64,000 nucleotides of DNA from JBPYFK01 sp051984675 (GTDB lineage: Bacteria > Actinomycetota > Actinomycetes > Mycobacteriales > Pseudonocardiaceae). Both the position numbers and the translations under genes were made by a program. The stretch is from positions 194,025 through 258,024 of the forward strand of contig JBPYFK010000020.1 in NCBI GenBank assembly GCA_051984675.1, in the 5' to 3' direction. Below, piece after piece: positions 54,463 to 62,687 of the stretch (the stretch's first letter is position 1; every line of letters begins with the position of its first letter). The notes beneath the pieces are model-generated. The model was not told the DNA's origin, searched no databases, and saw nothing but the letters and a program-made list of their open reading frames with translations.

Positions 54463-54569
54463 TCATCACGGTGCGCCACCAGGCGGGTACGGAGGAGCGT
54501 TTGCCTTGTAGCTCCTGCTCTCGCAGCCGGCGGGAAACAGACTCAACCGAACGCTGGGAATGACCTGAG

Positions 54570-54908
54570 ATGACCTACCGCGCGCCCTACAGTCCCCAAC
54601 GCCTCGCCGCACTGGTCGACGTGTACCGGGACCGGGTGGAATTCGACAACAGCCTGGGCGCAGGCCAGGGCAACGGCTACCGCTGGGCCGAACGCATCGG
54701 CGGCGCCATGTTCGACGCCCAGCAGGACCTGCTCGTCGAGTTGTGGCAGGCCGACCTGATCGAAGTCGATACCAGCCACCTCTTCGCCGCCCGTGGACAC
54801 CGAGTCCGGCTCACCCACCGCGGCTGGCAAACCCTGCGCCAGTGGGGCTTCACCGCCGACCACGACGCGCCGCGCGCCCCCCTCGCGGCTGCGGCTGTGG
54901 CCGCATAG
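54570..54908 (+). CDS. Conserved hypothetical protein, paralogue A
   Basis: A 112-aa protein with no known family. The centre (VEFDNSLGAGQGNGYRWAER, then IGGAMFDAQQDLLVELWQAD) and the end RLTHRGWQTLRQWGF are nearly identical to the protein at 59061-59396 on the opposite strand. The last part looks like a winged-helix-type RGHRVRLTHRGWQTL. The Ala-rich tail is unique to each copy. The two copies bracket a 4.5-kb block. Codon bias is normal for the genome. Confidence 0.75.
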   Translation: MTYRAPYSPQRLAALVDVYRDRVEFDNSLGAGQGNGYRWAERIGGAMFDAQQDLLVELWQADLIEVDTSHLFAARGHRVRLTHRGWQTLRQWGFTADHDAPRAPLAAAAVAA

Positions 54909-55196
54909 CCCTCTCGCAAGCTCGCGCAAGCGTCGAAGCAGCCCAGGCGCGCCCTGGCCAGCAACTTCGGAACGTGCACTGGGGTCTCGTGAACTTCTGC
55001 GGCCACACCTTTTTCGACAGCCACATCACCACCACGGGCAACGCCGTGCTCAGCGCTCCGCAGCGTGGGCCTAAGTTCGATACCGGTCCACAGCGGTGAT
55101 AGGAAGGGAACCTTCCTGATACCAGCGTCAGGAGGATTCCCGTTCCCGGATGACGGACCAGCGGACCAGGCAGAACGAGCTGACAGGAAGGTAAGT

Positions 55197-55367
55197 ATGG
55201 AAGCTGACGACCTTCCGGAGGCTGACGACCTCCCAGAGCACGTCTACGTGGATGCCGGCAACGGCAATGAGCTGTGGCACCGCGATGACGTGCGCGAATA
55301 CCTGGAGAAGGCGGACCAGGGTGACCGCGTGCCGGCCATTCGGATCGACACGGATTCCGCTCCCTAG
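55197..55367 (+). CDS. 56-aa acidic small protein
   Basis: ATG 55197 has GGAAGG at a good distance. The protein starts with a duplicated EADDLPEADDLPE motif and continues YVDAGNGNELWHRDDVREYL. It is strongly acidic and probably helical at the end; unknown function. A large inverted repeat follows immediately. Confidence 0.5.
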   Translation: MEADDLPEADDLPEHVYVDAGNGNELWHRDDVREYLEKADQGDRVPAIRIDTDSAP

Positions 55368-55379
55368 CTGGGAGCGAGC

Positions 55380-55429
55380 AGCACGAGATGGCGGGCCAGA
55401 CCTCCGGGTCTGACCCGCCATTTCGTGCT
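55380..55429. repeat. Long 23-bp inverted repeat (terminator-like)
   Basis: Arm 55380-55402 pairs with 55406-55428 over 23 bp around a 3-nt loop. Only two positions are G-T pairs. There is no T run. It lies directly after the 56-aa gene and before the VOC gene, so it may act as a bidirectional terminator or RNA stability element. Confidence 0.7.
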
Positions 55430-55564
55430 CCGCGCGTCGCCGCGCCGGGACTTTCTGGTCTTCAGCCGCGAGCCGACGGCTGGGTTCACTCGGCTCGCCG
55501 ATGCCGAACGGCAGCGGCGCCGCCGCTGACGCTGGCGGCTGGGATCGCACGGAGGGAGTCGACG

Positions 55565-56041
55565 ATGAACCAGGACGACATTCCCGCGCCGGAGCAGGGA
55601 CTGCTGATCACCCACTTCCTCACCGTGTCCGACGTGGCCAAGTCACGGACCTTCTACGCCGACATCTTCGGAGGACGCGTGGTCCTGGAAGAGAATCCGT
55701 GCATCGTCAAGGTGGCCAACAGCTGGATCATCATGAACCCCGGCGGGGGACCGACACCCGACAAACCCAACGTCACCCTGCGCCCACCGGAAGCGACCGA
55801 CACCGTATCGGCGTTTCTGAACGTGCGGGTCGCCGACATCGCCAGCTTCTACGCCGACGCGCGCCGCAAGGGCGCCGAGTTCCTCACCGAGCCGATCGAC
55901 CGCAAAGCCGAGATCCGCTGCTACATGCGCGATCCCGACGGCTACCTCATCGAGATCGGCCAGGCCACCGGAATGGTGAAAGGCATCTTCGCCGATCCAC
56001 CGGCAGGCACAAACTCACCCGGCAGCAACGAAGAACCGTGA
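55565..56041 (+). CDS. VOC family protein (glyoxalase-like)
   Basis: A 158-aa single-domain VOC protein. LITHFLTVSDVAKSRTFYADIFGGRVV is cut by SRTFYADIFGG as the usual strand-helix, and RCYMRDPDGYLIEIGQATG is the typical last strand with the metal-type Glu. GGAGGGAG precedes ATG 55565. The substrate is unknown. Confidence 0.9.
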   Translation: MNQDDIPAPEQGLLITHFLTVSDVAKSRTFYADIFGGRVVLEENPCIVKVANSWIIMNPGGGPTPDKPNVTLRPPEATDTVSAFLNVRVADIASFYADARRKGAEFLTEPIDRKAEIRCYMRDPDGYLIEIGQATGMVKGIFADPPAGTNSPGSNEEP

Positions 56042-56170
56042 TCGACAGTCGAGGAATGCGACGGCGGCACCCCGTGCCCAATGTTGCCGTTCGTGATCCC
56101 GTGGTAGCGTCTCGTGATCGTTACTCATGGTTGTCGATCGACTACGAAGTGTCGCCGGAGGGTGAAGGCC

Positions 56171-56692
56171 GTGCCACGTTCGGCTGCTGGGGACTCTGCA
56201 GTTGGGAATGCGTCGGGCCCGATCGGTCTCTCGATCGGCGGGATGTTGCTCTTCGCTGGCGCGCTAGCCGGCTGTGCCTCACCCGCATCGCCGCCTCCGG
56301 CAATAGCCCCGGTCAACGCGCAAGCACCCGTCCATCTCCTGCCAGTGATACCTGAGCCGGGTGCGTCTCGGTCCTCGCCGCCCGCCCCGGTAACGCGTCC
56401 AGCGGAGACCACCCCCACGCCGGGTACATTCCAGTCCCCACCGCCCACCTTGGTAATGCCTCCTGCGGAGACCACACCCACGCCCGCGAAGAGGGGTGGG
56501 GGTGTTGGCTGTCCAGAAAGCGATTACGCGAACACGTCAGCGAATTGTGTTCCGCGTCCGACCACGGCTGCTACGGCGCCGGATTCCGCCACTGCCCAAT
56601 GCGCGGATGGCAGCTACAGCCGCAGTGAGCATCACCACGGCACCTGCTCCCGACACGGCGGCGTCACGGAACGGTTGTCACCGCGACCATGA
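56171..56692 (+). CDS. Secreted lipoprotein with DUF3761 domain
   Basis: A 173-aa predicted lipoprotein. GTG 56171 has GGAGG 9 nt upstream; an upstream in-frame ATG at 56114 would add 19 residues. The hydrophobic segment GGMLLFAGALAGC ends in the lipobox LAGC. A Pro/Thr-rich linker contains PAETTPTP repeated twice. The C-terminal CADGSYSRSEHHHGTCSRHGG is the DUF3761 pattern (C-ADGSYS...GTCSxHGG), with two Cys pairs likely disulfide-bonded outside the cell. Confidence 0.85.
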   Translation: MPRSAAGDSAVGNASGPIGLSIGGMLLFAGALAGCASPASPPPAIAPVNAQAPVHLLPVIPEPGASRSSPPAPVTRPAETTPTPGTFQSPPPTLVMPPAETTPTPAKRGGGVGCPESDYANTSANCVPRPTTAATAPDSATAQCADGSYSRSEHHHGTCSRHGGVTERLSPRP

Positions 56693-56734
56693 CATCCGCC
56701 TGAAGCCCTCGCCGAACGGGCTGACGGTACCGGT

Positions 56735-57556
56735 CTATCCGCCCACGCGGGTCTTTTCGCGTCCGCGAACATGCGTTTCCGTGGTCCCGTAACCCTTGGC
56801 GCCCCAATCGCGCCATTCAGCATCGAAGGGCTGCGGGAAGGGCTTGCCAGCCATGATCTCCTTCAGCACCTTTACGTAACCATCCCAGTACAGGTGGTGC
56901 TTGTGATCGACATCCGCTTTGGACAGATTCGCGGGCTTCTTGTCGGTGCAGTAGGACAGCCACCAGTAACGGTTGTAGCCCGAAACGACGAATTCTTGCA
57001 GCGCGTCCCCGGTGAGGTAGTGGTCGGAGTGACCACGTGGATCCCTTGTCCGATTGTAGTCAGAGGCATTCATCCACGGCGTAGCGTTACCACCCGGGTG
57101 CTCTCGCTTGAAGAGCGCTTTCAGAGTTTCTCTGAAACTCTCCCATTTCTGATACTCCGGTGACCCGTCTAGGGGTTTCAAGCTCGCAATCCGCTGATCA
57201 TGCAATAGTTGCAGGCTGCCACGGCCAAATCCCTCACCATGGACGTTGCCGTCCGGGAGCCGCATGAAGTAGCACACGCACCGTTCGTTGGAATAGCACT
57301 GCACCTCCTGACGACCCACCAGCACCTTGCCGTTGTCCGTGAGCTTCGAACCAGAGGCCAGATTGAAAGCGGCAACCAATCCTTGCTCCCGCGCCCACCA
57401 ATATTTGCTCGTGAAATCACCTCCGTCCCCGGCGGTGGTGACAATGTTGACAACCTTGACCGGCGGCTTCCACTGAAAGTCGTTATAGAGGACATTACCT
57501 CGGAATAACAGCACATCATCCTGATGGCCACCGACGTAGAACACGACGTCCGCCAT
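56735..57556 (-). CDS. PIG-L/LmbE family deacetylase
   Basis: A 273-aa zinc-dependent N-deacetylase fold. The family motif is H11-Q-D-D14 (YVGGHQDDVLLFRG), and the second histidine motif is GHSDHYLTGDALQEF. The mid-region has an unusual Cys cluster (QCYSNERCVCYFM). There is no signal peptide. The substrate could be a GlcNAc-type sugar. The gene is less GC-rich than the genome core, which suggests acquisition. ATG 57556 is preferred over the longer frame. Confidence 0.88.
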   Translation of the reverse strand: MADVVFYVGGHQDDVLLFRGNVLYNDFQWKPPVKVVNIVTTAGDGGDFTSKYWWAREQGLVAAFNLASGSKLTDNGKVLVGRQEVQCYSNERCVCYFMRLPDGNVHGEGFGRGSLQLLHDQRIASLKPLDGSPEYQKWESFRETLKALFKREHPGGNATPWMNASDYNRTRDPRGHSDHYLTGDALQEFVVSGYNRYWWLSYCTDKKPANLSKADVDHKHHLYWDGYVKVLKEIMAGKPFPQPFDAEWRDWGAKGYGTTETHVRGREKTRVGG

Positions 57557-57830
57557 AGCGCACCCCCTCAAGCGAGTGCATACGAGCCGTGCAGCAGTGT
57601 GTCATCCCAAGTGTGGGCATGATAGGGACCTACGGCCCTGGCGTGCCGGACAATGTCAGCTGAGGAGCTCTCCTCTGGAAGATCTACTAACTGACGGGAG
57701 CCGTCTCCGTTGAACGTGTTCGCACGCTTGTTCAAGTCACGGCCGTACGCGCGTCCTGGGTGTTTGCCAACGCGACCCGGTGGGAAGTCTGAGCCCGCGG
57801 AAAGGGAGCGAACTGGGGAGGCGAGAGTCC

Positions 57831-58589
57831 ATGTTGCAGAGTCTGCTGAGCGGCCTCACCGTGCTCATTAGCTACATACCAAACATCATCGGTGCGCTGC
57901 TGGTCCTGCTGATCGGATACATCATCGCCAGAATAGTGCGCACTATTACCACCAAATTGCTGCAAAAGTTGCATTTCGACGACCGGGTGAAATCGGATCA
58001 AGGTGGAGGCTACGTCGAACGATTCAGCCCCCAAGGAAGTCCAGCCCGTCTCGTGGCGACCGTGATCTTCGCGGTCATCATGGTCTTCGTTCTGTCCTCC
58101 GCGATTGGGACCCTCAGCATTCCGGCCCTGACGGGTTTCATGGCCCTGGTGTTGGGCTATCTGCCCCGGGTGATCGCGGCACTACTGATCTTTGTGGTTG
58201 CGAGCGTTGTGGCAGGGGCTGTCAAGAGTTTGGCGTACCGGGCAATGGATGACACTCCGGTCCGCCGGATCGTGGCGACCGGTGGGCCTGTTCTGGTGAT
58301 GGCGATTGCGGGGTTCATGATCCTCACACAACTGCAGATCGCGCCGGTGATCGTGACAACGACGTATATCGCCCTGATCGGTTCTCTTGCGCTCGGTGCC
58401 GCCATCGCTTTCGGGCTCGGAGGGCGCGATGCCGCCGCCGACTTGATCAACTCCGGCTACCGGAGGGTCCAGAGTGGCGAGCCGGAACGAGCGGGAACCG
58501 CAGCGTCAGCCCAGGCTGGGGGGATTCCGGGGCAAGAACAACGCGGCGAAAAGGCACGGGACACCGGTGCTGCGCCGCCTCGTCGCTGA
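57831..58589 (+). CDS. Small MscS-like/CmpX membrane protein with conserved TM helix
   Basis: A 252-aa protein: LTVLISYIPNIIGALLVLLIGYIIARI and two further TM pairs, with an internal repeat (GLGGRDAAADLI loop near the end of the last helix). This is the MS_channel_1st_1/CmpX type, lacking the full MscS beta domain. It may be a mechanosensitive or c-di-GMP-related channel. GGGGAGGCGAG lies before ATG 57831. The Ala/Gly/Glu C-terminus is disordered. Confidence 0.87.
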   Translation: MLQSLLSGLTVLISYIPNIIGALLVLLIGYIIARIVRTITTKLLQKLHFDDRVKSDQGGGYVERFSPQGSPARLVATVIFAVIMVFVLSSAIGTLSIPALTGFMALVLGYLPRVIAALLIFVVASVVAGAVKSLAYRAMDDTPVRRIVATGGPVLVMAIAGFMILTQLQIAPVIVTTTYIALIGSLALGAAIAFGLGGRDAAADLINSGYRRVQSGEPERAGTAASAQAGGIPGQEQRGEKARDTGAAPPRR

Positions 58590-58644
58590 CGAGCTGTTTG
58601 CTCCGCGATCCGGCAAAGACCTGGTGGCGCCTGCGTGGCCACCG

Positions 58645-58671
58645 ATACCCCGCCTCGCAAAGGCGGGGTAT
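58645..58671. terminator. Perfect 11-bp hairpin after the MscS-like gene
   Basis: ATACCCCGCCT pairs with AGGCGGGGTAT around loop CGCAA. It lies between the convergent MscS-like and DUF2188 genes and probably terminates one or both. There is no clear T tract. Confidence 0.65.
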
Positions 58672-58712
58672 CTGACGACCTGGCCGCGTGATTGACCGCC
58701 GGTCACCCCGGC

Positions 58713-58946
58713 TCAGGAGGCGAGCGCGGCCCTTTGAGCGGAGGCGGGACGAGCCAGGGCGGTCGGGAGGCGATAGGACTGGCCCTCTTCGCTGTGCACA
58801 ACCAGTTCCCCGCCTTCATAGGCGAGCAGGCCCAGAGCCTTCTGGATGGCCTCGTGTTGGCTGTCGGCCGGCGCGCACGCCCGCGTACCGCCGGGAGTGA
58901 TCACCCGCCAACCGTCGGTGTGTTGGCGCACCTGCCATGTGCCCAT
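58713..58946 (-). CDS. DUF2188 domain protein
   Basis: A 77-aa protein. WQVRQHTDGWRVITPGGTR and SQHEAIQKALGLLAYEGGELVVH match the DUF2188 fold (HVVPHxDGW...A...EGGELVIH). No function is assigned to the family. ATG 58946 begins at the homology. Confidence 0.85.
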   Translation of the reverse strand: MGTWQVRQHTDGWRVITPGGTRACAPADSQHEAIQKALGLLAYEGGELVVHSEEGQSYRLPTALARPASAQRAALAS

Positions 58947-59060
58947 CGCGCCGTGTCCTTTCGCTGGGTGGTCTGCGTGGTTTCTCTGTCCTGCTGGTGT
59001 TACGTAGACGACGGACGGGCCGCCGCGACGACGATCGGTGGCCGGGAACAGTGGAGGGTG

Positions 59061-59396
59061 TTACGCAGCGACGCTGGCTGGGGTTCTGGTGGCCGTGGCG
59101 TCATGTTCAGGTCGGAAGCCCCACTCGCGCAGGGTTTGCCAGCCGCGGTGGGTGAGCCGGACTCGATGGCCGCGAGAGGCGAAGAGGTGGCTGCTATCGA
59201 CTTCGATCAGGTCGGCCCGCCACAACTCGACGAGCAGGTTTTGCTGGGCGTCGAACATGGCGCCGCCGATGCGTTCGGCCCAGCGGTAGCCGTTGCCCTG
59301 GCCTGCGCCCAGGCTGTTGTCGAACTCGACCTTGCCTCGGTAGACGTCGGCCAGGCTGGCGCGTCGCTGGTCGCTGTAGAGCACTCGGTGTGTCAT
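59061..59396 (-). CDS. Conserved hypothetical protein, paralogue B
   Basis: A 111-aa protein from ATG 59396, almost identical in its core to the product of 54570-54908: both have KVEFDNSLGAGQGNGYRWAE (K/R variation), IGGAMFDAQQNLLVELWRAD and GHRVRLTHRGWQTLREWGF. The N- and C-terminal tails differ. Inverted orientation relative to copy A suggests duplication with inversion of a 4-kb segment or independent insertion. No family known. Confidence 0.75.
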   Translation of the reverse strand: MTHRVLYSDQRRASLADVYRGKVEFDNSLGAGQGNGYRWAERIGGAMFDAQQNLLVELWRADLIEVDSSHLFASRGHRVRLTHRGWQTLREWGFRPEHDATATRTPASVAA

Positions 59397-59791
59397 CACG
59401 ATCACCCCAGGGGGTTCGGTTCGGGCTGGCTCCTGCTGGCTGCGCGAGGAACTCTCGTGATCAGGCGGTCAACCCGCTCGTCTATGACAATGCGCGGGTA
59501 GGCCGTGGAGTGTCGCGGTTACGTGCATAACGCGCACGCTCCAAAGCGGCCGTGTTCAGCGCCGACCGGTTGGCGGCCGTCGCCGGCCTGCTATCTGGCC
59601 GCGTGATCTCGCCGGCGGCCATCATCACCTGGGTTCTGTCACCGTCGCGGCCTCGTCATGGTGTGGCTACAACGTCCGGTGGCGCCTGGAACATCAACAA
59701 CCTTGACACGTCCCTTGTCGTGCAGCGGTTGTGGTGCCGTGTTGGATAGCTACTGCTCGTCCGGCTCGTACTGGCGACATGAGGGGCAGCG
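59397..59791. other. Intergenic region, no supported gene
   Basis: About 395 bp between paralogue B and the CHASE3 remnant. Short frames in all directions have no motif or ribosome binding site. It probably carries both divergent promoters. Confidence 0.4.
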
Positions 59792-60190
59792 ATGGGGCGC
59801 GTACCGCTGCTGGTGCGGATATATGTGCTGGTGGGGGCGCTGGTTGTGCTCGTGTTGGCGACTGCCACCGGTAGCTTCGTGTTTCGCCAGCGGACCGAGA
59901 ACGCGATGAGCCACCTAACGGACGTCGTCCGTCCGGCGCAGACATCAGCAAGCGAATTAACACGGCATATACCGACCAGTCTCAGAGCGTGCGTGGGTAC
60001 CTTCTCACTGCTGACCAGTCGGTCCTCCAATCCGATGCTGCCGCGCAGGACGAGGCTGCTCGATGGCAGGCCACGCTGAGGCAGCAACTCGCCGACACCC
60101 CTGCCTCGGAGCATCTACTGGCTGAGATCAACGACGCTGCGCAGGAATGGCGGAACGCCTCGGTGGGACCTGCACTCTCAACTCCGCCCC
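59792..60190 (+). pseudogene. Frameshifted, truncated CHASE3-type sensor remnant
   Basis: The first frame starts at ATG 59792 with a TM helix (LLVRIYVLVGALVVLVLATA) and continues TENAMSHLTDVVRPAQTSAS. It then loses frame, and the next frame resumes NTAYTDQSQSVRGYLLTADQ and VLQSDAAAQDEAARWQATL to EWRNASVGPAL. RGYLLTAD is the CHASE3/4HB sensor signature. The kinase, GGDEF or methyl-accepting output domain is missing. So a 1-nt shift near 59950-59975 and a 3' truncation have broken the gene. Confidence 0.65.
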
Positions 60191-60462
60191 GTCGCATGGA
60201 ACGACCGTTGATTGGCGCGTGCCGCTCACAACCGACTAGGACGGCTTCAGGTTGGCTCGATCAGCTAACCGGCTCTGGCCATCGAACTCGACTCCTATGC
60301 GGGCGCGTCGGTCTGCGGCCGCTGGGGAAGCTTCGCTCGTGTCCATGCATTGTCCACAGCCACCCGGCCGTGGCTAATTACAGCTGAACACAGCTGGCCC
60401 GACAAGACCGCGCTTCTGTCCTGTCTTCGTAGGTCAGAGTGGCGATTGCCAAGGTCCTCTCA

Positions 60463-60507
60463 TGGCGCCCCGGGCAGGATTCGAACCTGCGGCACCCGCT
60501 TTATGAG
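60463..60507 (-). other. tRNA 3'-half fragment, probable attachment-site scar
   Basis: Read on the minus strand: anticodon loop CTCATAA (CAT anticodon), variable region, T arm GCAGGTTCGAATCCTGC, 3' acceptor CCGGGGC, discriminator G and CCA. No 5' half (expected GCCCCGG start) lies next to it. Site-specific integrases leave exactly such 3' tRNA copies at attL/attR, so this is likely a scar of an integrated element. No integrase is in the window. Confidence 0.7.
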
Positions 60508-60708
60508 ATGGCGTTTATGCCTAGGTATATGGAGATGCTCGAACCTAGTCCTACCAGGGGAGATTACGAATGCGAACTGCCCGTACCGATCGGTGTTTGT
60601 GGAGACTTATCGGCCATATGTGGGGGTAAGGTGGGGATGATCTCCTTGGCGCGTCGATATGCCCGGTCCGCTAAGAGGACCGCGACGAAGCGGGCGCCCT
60701 GACGGACG

Positions 60709-61086
60709 ATGGACGAATCTTGGCTTGACTTGACCGGCCCGCAAGAAGGGGCCCTCGGGGCACGGCAGCGATCAACCGCTCTGACTGGTGTCCTCTTTGT
60801 CAGCCTGAGTGCAGTGCTCGGCCGGCCGACGGCGACTCAGTCGGACGACTCCGCTGTCCAGATCCACCGAGTTCTGGTCGGCAGCTTCACCGTTGCCATC
60901 CTGGCCGGCCTCGCTGCGCAGCTTCTGGCCGGGGAAGAGCTCACCGAAGGTACCCATGCAGCCAAAGTACCTCCGCAGTCGGCAACCAACGGCCAGACGA
61001 TCACGCGGTCGCCGTGCCCAGTGCAGGGGGCAACGCGAGACAACAGGCCTACGGGCGCTTTGGTCGCCGAGGAACGCGTGATCTGA
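60709..61086 (+). CDS. Possible small membrane protein, uncertain
   Basis: A 125-aa frame from ATG 60709. It has two hydrophobic stretches (ALTGVLFVSLSAVLG and VLVGSFTVAILAGLAAQLLAG) and a polar end. The segment 'DDSAVQIHRVLVGSFTVAIL' is reminiscent of small actinobacterial membrane proteins. No clear ribosome binding site. It could be a real small protein or a chance frame. Confidence 0.35.
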   Translation: MDESWLDLTGPQEGALGARQRSTALTGVLFVSLSAVLGRPTATQSDDSAVQIHRVLVGSFTVAILAGLAAQLLAGEELTEGTHAAKVPPQSATNGQTITRSPCPVQGATRDNRPTGALVAEERVI

Positions 61087-61370
61087 CGGATTCCAAGTCC
61101 GTTCATGCGATCATCTACTAATCATTGTCGGTATCTATCATGACCTCCGACGTTCGCATATGAAAACATCCAATATGGATGGTCGTTCGCCATCGATTGC
61201 CGACATTTTGTGCACGTAAAGTGCACAGACGACCTTGACTGACAGTGTGCCCCTGCCCCGAGCCTTAGGAGGGCGGGAGCGACTCCCCATCTGCGGTGAT
61301 GCTGCAAAGCTCCAGTCATCCGAACGGGTGGTTGCCGTAACGAAGCCCTGTAGCGAACGAAGATCAGGGC

Positions 61371-61550
61371 ATGTGGTTTCAGTTGATCGCGATCAGCGCG
61401 ATCCAGGCGATCGTGCTCACGGGTGCTGCCATCGGCTACCGCGTCGGGCAGTCGAAGCCAGCAGTTCTCCCTGTGGCCGAGTTCGCGGCTATCTCGGTGG
61501 ATCCAGCTTCCCAAGGCGAGTGTGTCGGCGGCCTTGGTCCCACGACCTGA
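61371..61550 (+). CDS. 59-aa small membrane protein, uncertain
   Basis: ATG 61371 to TGA 61548-61550. The product begins MWFQLIAISAIQAIVLTGAA with a single TM segment, then GYRVGQSKPAVLPVAEFAAI and a Gly-rich tail. The upstream AGGGC is a weak ribosome binding site. Only length and hydrophobicity support it. Confidence 0.35.
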   Translation: MWFQLIAISAIQAIVLTGAAIGYRVGQSKPAVLPVAEFAAISVDPASQGECVGGLGPTT

Positions 61551-61931
61551 CGGGTCGTTGGACCACTCCCCCGTTATCTGGCATCACCTGATCTTGTCGA
61601 CGACCTCGCACTTCAGCAGGTCGCGACCGAGTTTCGCTGTTCACATTCTCTACTCACTGGAACAAGGTTTGCCCGCGCCATCACCGGACATCGAAGCTCA
61701 AACCTTCTGATCTGGTTTCGTTGATCAACAGTGTTTGCCGATCATTGTCAGCATCCCTCGTCGCCTGCGCAAACTCCGGTTACGCATGTTTCGTCAGTTG
61801 ACGTTTGTTTCCGTTGGGCGCGGATGATTTTTGGCGATAAATTGGCGACGTGATGACCCCGATCCCCGGCTTCCCCTCCTCGCGGTGGTCTGCTCTGACA
61901 CTGTCGCCCGGCTGGCTGCGACTGCTATCGA
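61551..61931. other. AT-richer intergenic region, no supported gene
   Basis: About 380 bp of lower-GC sequence with no motif-bearing frame. Together with 61087-61370 it looks like accessory or degraded DNA. Confidence 0.4.
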
Positions 61932-62333
61932 TCAGTTCAGCTTGAGCAGCAAGGTTACGGCAGCCGCGATGGCGGACACGCAGCCCGCGATCGCCGAGAG
62001 TGCTGCTGCGTTACCGCTGATACGACGAAAGATGCCGCGTGCGAGTCTCGCCCAAGACTGCCGTTGGATTATCATCCGAGCATTCTGCCATTTGTGGGCC
62101 TCGAGATGGCAGCCACGCAGGAGCCCTTTAGCGTTATTCCGACAGAACTCGCCTTCTCTGGTTTGGGCACAACATGGAACAGGAGCTTGAAGCAGACAGT
62201 AGACGACGATAGCGAGGGACATGATTTCAATAAGACCCGGCCCCGCGTTGAATTGAAACCACGTGAAATAAAGGACGATTATAAGAATGTAGCCCCAGTA
62301 TTTGGCCAAGCGCTGTTTGGTTGCTGCCTTCAC
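61932..62333 (-). CDS. Cys-motif membrane protein of accessory regions
   Basis: A 133-aa protein with ATG 62333. It has an N-terminal TM pair (WGYILIIVLYFTWFQF, IEIMSLAIVVYCLL), then a metal-site-like segment CCAQTREGEFCRNNAKGLLR followed by GCHLEAHKWQ, and a last TM (ALSAIAGCVSAIAAAVTLLL). The Cys/His spacing (C-x6-8-C-x9-C-x-H) looks like a small zinc finger. Proteins of this plan are frequent in actinomycete mobile regions, but I know of no function. GC content is well below the genome core. Confidence 0.7.
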   Translation of the reverse strand: MKAATKQRLAKYWGYILIIVLYFTWFQFNAGPGLIEIMSLAIVVYCLLQAPVPCCAQTREGEFCRNNAKGLLRGCHLEAHKWQNARMIIQRQSWARLARGIFRRISGNAAALSAIAGCVSAIAAAVTLLLKLN

Positions 62334-62687
62334 GTAGCCGGATCGTACGAGTTGGATCTCCTCGCTACGACGGCCAAACGGTTGATCTTCGTCGCATCGA
62401 CCGCTTCGATCCGAACGCAGCGCTCAAGCGATCACCTGGTGTACCCCAGTGCTGTCCAATGCTGTCTAGCTGGACAAACGTATCGGTCGGTGTCGCTCAG
62501 TATCCGTCGATGATGTTGGTGATGCTGGCTCTGTGCTGACTGCGGTCGGTCGCGCCGCTGCATCCGCATTCGGTACGAGTCAGGGCTTAAGGCCCTTGTA
62601 TTCAGGGGGAGTTTGTGTTTAAGGCTTGCGCCCCTTTGTGCGGTGAGCAGAGGATGGACGTCACCGGGCGCGGCAGAGGGGCCGCTG
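62334..62687. other. Intergenic region before the Imm1 gene, no supported gene
   Basis: About 350 bp with short frames only. A small dyad GTCCA...TGGAC lies near 62454-62475. Nothing else is recognisable. Confidence 0.4.

Noticed and set aside
60439..60702. Plus-strand peptide RPGQDSNLRHP region
   Set aside because: This string is the well-known artefact of translating the antisense of a tRNA 3' end, which is present here.
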